DNA from: Hyphomicrobiales bacterium
GTDB lineage: Bacteria; Pseudomonadota; Alphaproteobacteria; Rhizobiales; Rhizobiaceae
DNA: 11,096 nt
Assembly (NCBI GenBank): GCA_011087745.1
Contig: JAALLB010000031.1
Location: forward strand, 1-11,096
Reading direction: 5' to 3'
Shown: one piece after another, positions 1 through 6,746 of the stretch
How the letters are laid out: each line of letters begins with the position of its first letter
Position numbering within the stretch: position 1 is the stretch's first letter
Notes under the pieces: model-generated
What the model was told of the DNA's origin: nothing
Seen by the model: only the letters and a program-made list of their open reading frames with translations
Databases searched by the model: none
Translations under genes and position numbers: made by a program

Positions 1-65
1 AAGCCTGAAACGTCAACCCCAAATAATCAGATTTTCAAGGACTCGGAGTATATACAGAGAATAAC
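1..65. other. Intergenic left edge downstream of ptsP
   Basis: This short stretch follows the ptsP stop codon. Read on the minus strand it carries a TTGACG hexamer at 16-11, a possible -35 box for a gene lying to the left of the window; the matching -10 would be outside. In related genomes prfA often follows ptsP, but nothing here proves that. Positions 37-53 hold one copy of a 17-bp sequence found again, inverted, at 11025-11041. A plus-strand frame is open from base 1 to a TAA at 67-69 (about 22 codons), but it has no recognisable family and is too short to call a gene. Confidence 0.4.
37..53 (+). repeat. 17-bp inverted repeat, left copy
   Basis: AAGGACTCGGAGTATAT at 37-53 is repeated exactly on the opposite strand at 11025-11041. 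It includes a small dyad, ACTC-G-GAGT. The left copy is just beyond the ptsP stop codon. Identity stops sharply at both ends. Confidence 0.6.
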
Positions 66-2333
66 CTAATAGGGAATACCATGCTTATCAGCAAAATCAG
101 TCAGGACTTCCATTACCGTCGTTTGCTCAAGGGTATCTTCTAACGCAGGAAGTAACTTCTTCTGCAATTCACCAATATCAAGCGCCATTAACATCGCTTT
201 TACCGGTCCCACAGCAATCGGAGACATTGAAACACTTTTATAACCCAGCGCAAAAAGTGCCATCGCTGAAATCGGTCGCCCGGCAATCTCACCACATAAA
301 GTTACCGGTGTTTTGTGTTCTTCGGATTTATCGATAATCTTTTTCAACATTCGCAAGAATGATTTGCTGAGCGGACTAAATCGGTTAGCAAGATTTACAT
401 TACCGCGACCGCTTGCCATCATGAACTGATGCAAATCATTTGAACCAACTGAAATAAAATCGACTGCCTGCATCAACTCATCCAGTTGCCAAAGCAGGCT
501 TGGCACCTCAAGCATTGCGCCAAGCTCGAGAGAACGCGGCATCTCGTGTCCAAAACGGGTTTGCAATTCAACTTCGCGCTTTATCAATTCACGAACCTGA
601 TTGATTTCCCAAACTTCCGTGACGAGTGGAACCATCAATCTTAAATTGCGACCAGCTGCTGCTTTCAGCAGAGCTCGAACCTGTGAGCGTAGGAGTGCTG
701 GTCTGTCGAGCGACAAACGTATAGCCCGCCAACCCATGGCAGGATTTTCTTCATTGAGGGTCTTCAAATAGGGGAGAACTTTATCGCCGCCAATATCCAG
801 AGTTCTGAACGTCATCGGTTTATCACCCGCCTCGTCCAATACGTGCCGGTATAGTTCTTCTTGCTCCCCAAGTCTTGGCAATGTTGCTGAAACCATAAAT
901 TGAAGTTCAGTTCTGAAAAGACCAACACCGCTGGCGCCACTTGTTTCAAGTTGCTTCAGATCCATTACAAGACCCGCATTCATGAGCAAGCTAATATCTA
1001 CACCATCTTTGGATTTTGCCGGTTTATTGCGCAGTTTTTCATACTGCTTTTGGCGCCCTGCTCTAAATTTCACTTTTTCTGCATAGGCGTTTTCCATATC
1101 CAGCGGAGGTCGCAGCATAACTGAGCCTGCTTCGCCATCGACAATAACCGGATTACCCTGCTCGGCATTTGAAACAAAATCGGCAAGTTGACCAACAACC
1201 GGAATGCCAAGGGCACGCGCTACAATCACGACATGAGAATTGGGAGCAGCTTCTTCCAATACAAGACCGCGCAATTTTTTGCTGTTGTAATCAAGCAATT
1301 CTGTAGCGCCCATGTTTCGGGCCACAATGACGTGATCGCCGCCAACAATAGCAGCGCTCGCTCCATGCTCCTTGCCAACAAGCTCCCGCAATAAGCGATT
1401 TGCCAGATCATCAAAATCATGAAGGCGTTCGCGCAAATATGGGTCCGGCCGCCTCATCATCCGAGCCCGATTATCATTTTGCACTTTTTCAACCGCAGCC
1501 TCTGCTGTTAAGCCATTTGCAATCGCCTCTTCCATACGGCGGTTCCAACCGCGATCATGCGCAAACATGCGATAAGTCTCAAGCACATCACGATGTTCAC
1601 CTTCAATCGGAACATTACCACTTTGAAAAAGCACATCGATAGAAACCTGAACCTTAATGAGAGCTTCCCGTAAACGGCTAATCTCATCTTCAACCTGATC
1701 GTTGAAAAGATTGGTAACAATCACCCGTGGTTCGTGCAGGACGACATATCCAAGACCAATACCATCGGAAAGTGCAATACCTTCCATGGTTAAGGGCCGA
1801 CTTAAATCTAGGGCCACTCCCTTGGGAGAAAGTTTTTCCAATTCCCCCGTTGCAATTAACTCACCAAGAACCATCGCAGTTGTTTCAAGCGCTTCAACTT
1901 CCGCATCCATGTAAACCCGGTTTGATTTGTTTTGAACAACCAAAACACCCAAGACGCGACCAGCCCGTAAAATTGGCACACCCAGAAACGCATTGAAAAT
2001 CTCTTCGCCGGTTTCGGGAAGATATTCGAATGCCGGGTGTTTCTGGGCTTCATTCAAATTCAAAGCTCTGGCAGAAACCGCAATCGTTCCAACCAAACCT
2101 TGCCCCATCCGAAGTGAGGACACATGAACCGCTTCAGGATTAAGGCCATGAGATGCGTAAAGCTCCAACATGCCATCAGCACGCAATACATAAACTGAAC
2201 ACACTTCAGCTACCATGTTGCCAGCAATATCAGCAACAATGATGTCCAGCCGCTTTTGCGGGTCATGTGGTTCAGCCATTACTTCGCGCAAGCGGCGAAG
2301 AAGAACGCTAGGGCCTTTAGGTTGAGAGCTCAT
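66..2333 (-). CDS. ptsP: Phosphoenolpyruvate-protein phosphotransferase PtsP (enzyme I Ntr)
   Basis: Cytoplasmic enzyme I of the nitrogen phosphotransferase system. It autophosphorylates on histidine with phosphoenolpyruvate and passes the phosphate to NPr (PtsO) and then EIIA-Ntr (PtsN), a regulatory relay. The 755 residues match the usual EI-Ntr length. An N-terminal GAF sensor domain spans about residues 20-160, and the enzyme I N-terminal helical region about 185-320. The phosphohistidine domain carries PNSH with the active His367 and then VARALGIPVVG. The C-terminal PEP-binding barrel holds GVGLFRTE (469-476), FRTLDIGGDK (509-518), SVGSNDLHQF (628-637) and LCGEIAGRP with catalytic Cys680. 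The ATG start is preceded by GGGAGG, which supports it. It lies 79 bp downstream of lysC on the same strand, so the two are probably cotranscribed. The GAF domain separates it from the sugar-system enzyme I. Confidence 0.95.
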   Translation of the reverse strand: MSSQPKGPSVLLRRLREVMAEPHDPQKRLDIIVADIAGNMVAEVCSVYVLRADGMLELYASHGLNPEAVHVSSLRMGQGLVGTIAVSARALNLNEAQKHPAFEYLPETGEEIFNAFLGVPILRAGRVLGVLVVQNKSNRVYMDAEVEALETTAMVLGELIATGELEKLSPKGVALDLSRPLTMEGIALSDGIGLGYVVLHEPRVIVTNLFNDQVEDEISRLREALIKVQVSIDVLFQSGNVPIEGEHRDVLETYRMFAHDRGWNRRMEEAIANGLTAEAAVEKVQNDNRARMMRRPDPYLRERLHDFDDLANRLLRELVGKEHGASAAIVGGDHVIVARNMGATELLDYNSKKLRGLVLEEAAPNSHVVIVARALGIPVVGQLADFVSNAEQGNPVIVDGEAGSVMLRPPLDMENAYAEKVKFRAGRQKQYEKLRNKPAKSKDGVDISLLMNAGLVMDLKQLETSGASGVGLFRTELQFMVSATLPRLGEQEELYRHVLDEAGDKPMTFRTLDIGGDKVLPYLKTLNEENPAMGWRAIRLSLDRPALLRSQVRALLKAAAGRNLRLMVPLVTEVWEINQVRELIKREVELQTRFGHEMPRSLELGAMLEVPSLLWQLDELMQAVDFISVGSNDLHQFMMASGRGNVNLANRFSPLSKSFLRMLKKIIDKSEEHKTPVTLCGEIAGRPISAMALFALGYKSVSMSPIAVGPVKAMLMALDIGELQKKLLPALEDTLEQTTVMEVLTDFADKHGIPY

Positions 2334-2412
2334 AATGCCTCCCAGTAAGGGGAATTTACCCAGATTTCTATTCGTAAAACTACTGATACGCTTTTTTTAC
2401 AAGCTTGCTAAT

Positions 2413-3654
2413 TTACTGATTTAGACCATAAACAGCATGCAAGGTGCGAACAGCAAGTTCTGTGTAATCGGCATCAATCAACAGCGAAAACTTGATTTCT
2501 GATGTTGTTATAGCACGAATATTGATGTTTTTGTCGGCAAGAGCGGCAAATGCAGTTGAAGCAACGCCCGCATGACTACGCATGCCAATGCCAATAACCG
2601 AAATTTTTGCCAACCCGGTATCGCTTTGCATCGCTTCAAAGGAAATATCATCTCGTTCATCTTCAAGCACTTTGACAGCTTTTTTCACATCCCCTTCGGG
2701 AATTGTAAAAGTCATGTCTGTTTTTGAACCGTCTTCAGAAACGCTTTGAACGATCATATCAACGTTGATATGGCTGTCCGCAAGCGGACCAAAGATAGAA
2801 GCTGAAATGCCGGGCCGGTCAGGAACACGGCGCAGAGAAATTTGAGCTTCATCTTTTGTGTAGGCGATGCCTATTACAACTTCTTTTTCCAAAATCTCAT
2901 CCTCATCACAAATTAGCGTGCCAACTACTGTGTCTGGGTTAATACTTTCAGGCTCTTCAAAACTGGACCGTACAAAGGTTCTTACACCGTGGATCATCGC
3001 CATTTCAACTGAACGAACCTGAAGTACCTTTGCCCCCAATGATGCCATTTCCAACATCTCTTCAAAAGAGATTTTTTCCATACGCTTGGCTCGTGGCTCA
3101 ATGCGGGGATCTGTTGTGTAAACACTATCAACATCCGTATAAATATCACAGCGATCTGCATCAATCGCAGAAGCAATCGCGACAGCAGAAGTATCAGACC
3201 CACCACGGCCAAGAGTTGCAATGCGGTTATCAGGGCCAATCCCCTGAAATCCGGCAACCACCGCAACTTGTCCGCCAGATATCCGTTCAATCAACAAATC
3301 TGCTTCAATATCTTCAATACGAGCAGCACCATGCGTTGCATCTGTCTTCAACGGAATTTGCCATCCCTGCCAGGAACGCGCATCAACACCAATATGCTGC
3401 AAGCCCATGGCGAGAAGGCCTGATGTTACCTGCTCACCAGAAGCGACCACCGCATCATATTCCCGCGCATCATGCATCGGCGCTATTTCTCGTGTCCAGG
3501 AAACCAGCTCATTCGTTTTGCCAGACATCGCAGACACAACAACAGCAACTTCATTGCCCGCATCTACTTCACGTTTTACATGGCGCGCTACAACTCGGAT
3601 GCGTTCAATATCCGCAACCGAGGTACCACCGAATTTCATTACCAGTCGGGCCAA
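2413..3654 (-). CDS. lysC: Aspartate kinase (aspartokinase)
   Basis: Phosphorylates L-aspartate to 4-phospho-L-aspartate with ATP, the first committed step to lysine, threonine, methionine and diaminopimelate. The amino-acid kinase domain fills about residues 1-245: KFGGTSVAD (7-15), SGEQVTSGLLA (72-82), GRGGSDTSA (149-157) and YTDVDSVYTTDPR (172-184). Two ACT domains follow (about 262-335 and 345-410), the usual site of feedback control by lysine and threonine. The 413 residues are normal for a single-function aspartokinase. The chosen start is TTG at 3654, giving MARLVMKFGG; AGAGAAG lies just upstream, and alphaproteobacterial homologues begin with the same MAR-hydrophobic-MKFGG pattern. 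The ATG at residue 6 would cut into the first strand of the fold. It is divergent from ubiG and precedes ptsP. Confidence 0.95.
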   Translation of the reverse strand: MARLVMKFGGTSVADIERIRVVARHVKREVDAGNEVAVVVSAMSGKTNELVSWTREIAPMHDAREYDAVVASGEQVTSGLLAMGLQHIGVDARSWQGWQIPLKTDATHGAARIEDIEADLLIERISGGQVAVVAGFQGIGPDNRIATLGRGGSDTSAVAIASAIDADRCDIYTDVDSVYTTDPRIEPRAKRMEKISFEEMLEMASLGAKVLQVRSVEMAMIHGVRTFVRSSFEEPESINPDTVVGTLICDEDEILEKEVVIGIAYTKDEAQISLRRVPDRPGISASIFGPLADSHINVDMIVQSVSEDGSKTDMTFTIPEGDVKKAVKVLEDERDDISFEAMQSDTGLAKISVIGIGMRSHAGVASTAFAALADKNINIRAITTSEIKFSLLIDADYTELAVRTLHAVYGLNQ

Positions 3655-3726
3655 TTATCTTCTCTTAAATCTGAACTGTGTTCTGAACAAAAAAATACGC
3701 TCCTTTGACAGAAGCGAGTTGTCGCC

Positions 3727-3755
3727 CTTTTACAGAATAAACTTAATTGTCGCAA
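3727..3755 (-). promoter_or_regulatory. Candidate lysC promoter
   Basis: In the lysC/ubiG divergent region the minus strand has TTGCGA (3755-3750) and TAAAAG (3732-3727) separated by 17 bp. Each matches the sigma-70-type consensus at four of six bases. The -10 lies about 70 bp upstream of the lysC TTG start. No attenuator or riboswitch-like structure was noticed in the leader. On the plus strand two perfect TTGACA hexamers (3705-3710 and 3766-3771) could serve ubiG, but neither has a good -10 at proper spacing. Confidence 0.3.
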
Positions 3756-3817
3756 GCCACACTTATTGACATCTTGCTCGATTGGCACAACCTATGTTCA
3801 AGGCAAAGGATATAAAC

Positions 3818-4561
3818 ATGACCAAAACCGCACAAACCACAATTGATGAAGAAGAAGTAGCTCGCTTCTCCGCAATGGCGGCAGAATGGTGGGATCCAAC
3901 GGGCAAGTTTAAACCACTTCACAAATTCAATCCGGTTCGCCTTGAATACATCAAGGAAAAAGTCTGCGAGAATTTTGGCAGGGATGTAAAAGATCCAAAG
4001 GCTTTCAAAGGTTTGCGAATACTGGATATTGGCTGTGGCGGTGGCCTGCTGGCAGAACCCATGGCAAGGCTTGGCGCTAATGTTGTGGCAGCGGATGCAT
4101 CTGACATTAATATTGAAGTTGCGAAAATTCATGCAGAACAATCTGGCTTGAAAATTGATTATCGAGCTATCACATCCGAAAGTCTTGAAGCAGATGGCGA
4201 GAAATTTGACATTATCCTGAACATGGAAGTGGTTGAGCACGTCGCCGACGTAAATCTCTTCATGTCTTCTTGCGCCAGAATGGTAAAATCTGATGGCCTG
4301 ATGTTTGTAGCAACCATCAACCGAACCGCAAAAGCAAACATGCTAGCAATCTTCATGGCAGAAAATGTTCTAAAATGGCTGCCAAAAGGCACGCACGAAT
4401 ACGAAAAATTGGTGCGACCAGAAGAAATCCATGCCCCAATCGCAGCAGAAGGTATGGAGATCATCGATGAAACAGGTGTATTCTACAACCCGCTACAAGA
4501 TCGCTGGAACAAGTCCCGTGACATGGATGTGAATTACATGCTGTTGGCAAAGAAAAGTTGA
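3818..4561 (+). CDS. ubiG: Ubiquinone biosynthesis O-methyltransferase UbiG
   Basis: S-adenosylmethionine-dependent O-methyltransferase that carries out both O-methylations of ubiquinone synthesis (2-polyprenyl-6-hydroxyphenol and 3-demethylubiquinol). The class I methyltransferase fold is clear: SAM motif I LRILDIGCGGG (66-76), acidic loop AADAS (91-95), and EVVEHV (137-142). The N-terminal segment EVARFSAMAAEWWDPTGKF and the HKFNPVRL stretch are the family signature. The ATG at 3818 gives 247 residues, has AAAGGA upstream, and puts the TTID-EEEVARFS start where homologues have it. An upstream TTG at 3782 or ATG at 3794 in the same frame would add 12 or 8 residues with no supporting motif. 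It is transcribed away from lysC and converges on the HAD gene. Confidence 0.95.
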   Translation: MTKTAQTTIDEEEVARFSAMAAEWWDPTGKFKPLHKFNPVRLEYIKEKVCENFGRDVKDPKAFKGLRILDIGCGGGLLAEPMARLGANVVAADASDINIEVAKIHAEQSGLKIDYRAITSESLEADGEKFDIILNMEVVEHVADVNLFMSSCARMVKSDGLMFVATINRTAKANMLAIFMAENVLKWLPKGTHEYEKLVRPEEIHAPIAAEGMEIIDETGVFYNPLQDRWNKSRDMDVNYMLLAKKS

Positions 4562-4597
4562 ATGGCCGCTGTGTGCCAAAAGTGACCAAGTCCAAAT

Positions 4598-4617
4598 CTT
4601 GCTTCAAGAGAAGCTAG
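4598..4617. terminator. Weak hairpin between convergent ubiG and HAD gene
   Basis: In the 71-bp gap between the stops of ubiG and the HAD gene, GCTTC (4601-4605), an AAGA loop and GAAGC (4610-4614) form a five-pair stem. Two more pairs lie beyond a T-T mismatch (4598-4599 with 4616-4617). Its place between convergent genes suits a bidirectional terminator, but neither strand has a good T-run, so it may be weak or unrelated to termination. Confidence 0.25.
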
Positions 4618-4632
4618 TAAGAATTTAAGCAT

Positions 4633-5361
4633 TCACTGTTTGCCAGCCATTTCCGCGCGATGAGCATCGGCAAGTTCAGCCATACTATTAAAACAAAAAT
4701 CATAGCTAGGCATGTCATCCGGGTTCATTGTCGCCCCGAAACCATCTTTCTCATGGCGTCGATAAATCCAGCAGTTGGATAGCCCGTATTTATTTGCAGG
4801 ACCATGATCATGGAACATGCTTTCGGCGGTATGTAGGATGTCGCTTTTGTCTATTCCCTGGCGTGCAAGTGTTTCCAGCATGTAGTCAAAATTTCGATCA
4901 GATGGTTTGTAGCTGCCAACGTCTTCTGCGGTGTAAACGCCATCGAAATGCACGCCAAGGCGGGCATTAGAACCTGAAAAACTTAAGTTATCAGTGTTGG
5001 TCAGAACGACGAGTTTGTAGTGTTGTTTTAGGTAAGCTAAAGCATAGCGACTATCCTCGAACGCTGGCCATTGACGCACGGACAAACCATATGCCTGGCA
5101 TTCTTCCCAGGTAACTTCTACGCCCCATTCTTCAGCTAATCTCCTATAAACAACTGCCAGCAATTCATAATACTTCTTGTTTGGTGTCCAACGTTGCGTT
5201 GTAGATTCGTGATAGGCATGCGCCTCCAAAATGTCATCGCGAGACAAGCTCCGACTGACTTTGTCCGTTAGAGGTTTTAGTCCTGTTACCATACCACTTT
5301 CCCAGTTAATCAACGTGCCATACACATCAAATGCCAGAACTTTAAAATCACTTAATTTCAT
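4633..5361 (-). CDS. Haloacid dehalogenase type II-like HAD superfamily hydrolase
   Basis: A 242-residue cytoplasmic HAD hydrolase of the L-2-haloacid dehalogenase (type II) branch. HAD motif I is FDVYGTLIN with nucleophile Asp12. Motif II is VLTNTD with Thr121 and Asn122. Motif III is SYKPS with Lys152. The motif IV region is HTAESMFHDHGPA, with Ser181, His184 and Asp185. Proven L-2-haloacid dehalogenases have an SSNxxD pattern in motif IV, but this protein has ESMFHD, so the asparagine of the halide/substrate pocket appears replaced by Met. It also lacks an obvious counterpart of their early catalytic Arg. A phosphatase or other hydrolase acting on a small acid is therefore as likely as dehalogenation; the true substrate is unknown. 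The ATG is preceded by GGAGGG. It lies 48 bp downstream of the small membrane-protein gene and is probably cotranscribed with it. Confidence 0.85.
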   Translation of the reverse strand: MKLSDFKVLAFDVYGTLINWESGMVTGLKPLTDKVSRSLSRDDILEAHAYHESTTQRWTPNKKYYELLAVVYRRLAEEWGVEVTWEECQAYGLSVRQWPAFEDSRYALAYLKQHYKLVVLTNTDNLSFSGSNARLGVHFDGVYTAEDVGSYKPSDRNFDYMLETLARQGIDKSDILHTAESMFHDHGPANKYGLSNCWIYRRHEKDGFGATMNPDDMPSYDFCFNSMAELADAHRAEMAGKQ

Positions 5362-5409
5362 TGTTTATATTCCCTCCATTGGATTTTGGGTAAAGCTTCT
5401 TCGCTTAGA

Positions 5410-5676
5410 CTAGGCCCATCGGATAAGCCCGACAATTGCTGATATCGCGTACATTGCCTGAAGCAATAAAAACGTCCAACGACGATCTATAACTGCCCAT
5501 CCCGCGAACAAGACGGTCGATATCAGAAGAATTGTAAACCCGATAACTTCTGCTCCGATATTCATTGCGATCAAAAGTGCATAGGCCATCGCTAGGACAG
5601 AGCCAATTATTTCAAACATTGTTGTAAGCTTGCGACGCTCACCAGCAATAGCACTTGCTTCTTCAAAATCTGTCAA
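5410..5676 (-). CDS. Small three-helix membrane protein of unknown function
   Basis: An 88-residue hydrophobic protein with three predicted membrane segments (about residues 21-41, 43-63 and 67-86). A charged cytoplasmic-type N-terminus precedes them, and a DRRW turn (64-67) lies between helices two and three. The pattern recalls small PnuC-like or CBU_0592-like membrane proteins, but I do not recognise a family with confidence and assign no function. The start used here is TTG at 5676, with AAGGA eight bases upstream. An in-frame ATG at residue 20 would give a 69-residue protein that still keeps all three helices but has no clear ribosome site. It is the first gene of the operon with the HAD hydrolase and is divergent from the LysR gene, so it probably falls under LysR control. 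Confidence 0.65.
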   Translation of the reverse strand: MTDFEEASAIAGERRKLTTMFEIIGSVLAMAYALLIAMNIGAEVIGFTILLISTVLFAGWAVIDRRWTFLLLQAMYAISAIVGLIRWA

Positions 5677-5711
5677 CCTGCCATTCCTTTTCCAACTTGA
5701 CGCTTTCCATT

Positions 5712-5740
5712 TTGATAGACTAAAAGTAGATATGACACAA
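5712..5740 (-). promoter_or_regulatory. Candidate promoter of the membrane-protein/HAD operon
   Basis: The minus strand has TTGTGT (5740-5735) and TATCAA (5717-5712) with a 17-bp spacer, about 35 bp upstream of the TTG start. The -10 matches four of six consensus bases and the -35 is weak, as expected for a promoter that needs an activator. The -35 overlaps the inverted repeat at 5732-5755. Confidence 0.35.
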
Positions 5741-5777
5741 ATGAATGAATGTCATTTTTTAATTAATTTTAGTCATT
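5732..5777. promoter_or_regulatory. Candidate LysR operator in the divergent region
   Basis: ATGACA (5732-5737) and TGTCAT (5750-5755) form a perfect 6-bp inverted repeat with a 12-bp spacer. A further AGTCATT (5771-5777) lies 21 bp, two helical turns, from TGTCATT (5750-5756). This arrangement of one dyad plus a phased half-site between a LysR gene and its divergent target is the usual layout for LysR recognition and activation sites. It overlaps the predicted -35 of the membrane-protein operon and lies just upstream of the LysR start, so autoregulation is also plausible. The assignment to this LysR is inference. Confidence 0.45.
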
Positions 5778-5789
5778 GAGGAAGTACAC

Positions 5790-6659
5790 GTGGCCAGTAA
5801 ACTAGAGATTGATGCATTGCGTGCATTGAGGACAATAGGAACCCACGGCGGCGTTACCAAGGCTGCTAACCAAATGGGCCTGTCCCAATCTGCTGTAAGC
5901 CACAAAATCAGACGACTGGAAAACGCTTTGGATTGCGATCTCTTGGCACGGCAAGCTGGTGGATCACTTTTTACAGAAGCTGGGAAACGCCTTCACGATT
6001 ACGCCTTGCGGATCATAAGTCTGCATGATGAAGCCTTGGCTGATTTGGGAAAGAAATCACTGGATGGAACCATTCGCCTTGGCATGACCGAGGATGCAAC
6101 GACAAGCGACATTGCAGGAATATTGGGCCGTTTCACAAGGCTGTATCCATCGGTGAATGTTCGAACCCGAACCAGCCAAAGTTTGAATGTTCAAACGTGG
6201 CTGGATTCAGGAGAACTTGACTTGGCAATGATGCAAGTCTTCAAAGAAGATGTCTGCGAAAATGATCTTGTCCTTTTTGAAGACAGTCTTCATTGGGTCA
6301 AATCGTGTGACTTGGTACTTGACCCTTCCAGATCAATTCCATTTCTGTCATTCGACAACAACTGCTTTTACCGAAAATGGGGGTTTTCCGAAGGATTACA
6401 GCAAGGGCATTCCTTCGAAAAAGTTCTCGAGTGTCCCAGTGCAGCAGGGATTCAATCTGGCGTTCGCTCCGGACTAGGCATTGCCTTGCTGAATGGATTA
6501 CATATTACCCCTGATATTGAGATAATTAAGAACCTGCTCCCGACGCCTCCTAGTATAACATTTGTCGCCAGAACAAATCCCAAGAGCCGATCAGCATCCG
6601 TCAAAACCTTAGTGAATGAAATCGCCCGAGAGTTCCAGGAACCACCATCCAGCTTTTAA
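5790..6659 (+). CDS. LysR-family transcriptional regulator
   Basis: A 289-residue LysR-type regulator. The N-terminal winged helix-turn-helix spans about residues 5-65, with GVTKAANQMGLSQSAVSHKI (21-40) as the helix-turn-helix and LFTEAGKRL (60-68) as the usual end of the DNA-binding domain. The effector-binding domain follows from about 92, opening with GTIRLGM. The start is GTG at 5790 with GAGGAAG just upstream. The gene is divergent from the membrane-protein/HAD operon (113-bp gap containing a dyad repeat) and convergent with the dehydratase gene. The divergent operon is the most likely target; the inducer cannot be read from the sequence. Confidence 0.92.
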   Translation: MASKLEIDALRALRTIGTHGGVTKAANQMGLSQSAVSHKIRRLENALDCDLLARQAGGSLFTEAGKRLHDYALRIISLHDEALADLGKKSLDGTIRLGMTEDATTSDIAGILGRFTRLYPSVNVRTRTSQSLNVQTWLDSGELDLAMMQVFKEDVCENDLVLFEDSLHWVKSCDLVLDPSRSIPFLSFDNNCFYRKWGFSEGLQQGHSFEKVLECPSAAGIQSGVRSGLGIALLNGLHITPDIEIIKNLLPTPPSITFVARTNPKSRSASVKTLVNEIAREFQEPPSSF

Positions 6660-6746
6660 TGTCTGCTTTGGCTCAGCAAAGGTAATTCAAAGCTTCCAAA
6701 TGTTGTTTATATTTACAAAAACCCACGACTTTGAACTTCACCCAAA

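Noticed and set aside
1..69. A short plus-strand open frame ending at 67-69 as the tail of a converging gene
   Set aside because: Only about 22 codons are visible, the composition is unremarkable, and it would overlap the ptsP stop; without sequence to the left it cannot be supported.
2400..2407. CAAGCTTG palindrome between lysC and ptsP
   Set aside because: An eight-base palindrome has no loop and too short a stem to act as a terminator. The same-strand 79-bp gap and lack of other signals favour cotranscription.
3030..3668. A 212-codon plus-strand open frame opposite lysC
   Set aside because: It lies entirely antisense to a clear aspartokinase gene, its translation is rich in Gln, His and Ser with no domain pattern, and it is a shadow of lysC codon bias.
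3743..4240. A 165-codon minus-strand open frame opposite ubiG
   Set aside because: It is antisense to the conserved SAM-binding region of UbiG, and its Cys/Phe-rich translation fits no family.
6660..6746. Possible terminator between the convergent LysR and dehydratase genes
   Set aside because: CTTTG-N6-CAAAG (6666-6681) and a TTCAAAG/CTTTGAA pair (6686-6692 and 6729-6735) can pair, but the stems are short or far apart and no proper T-run follows on either strand.
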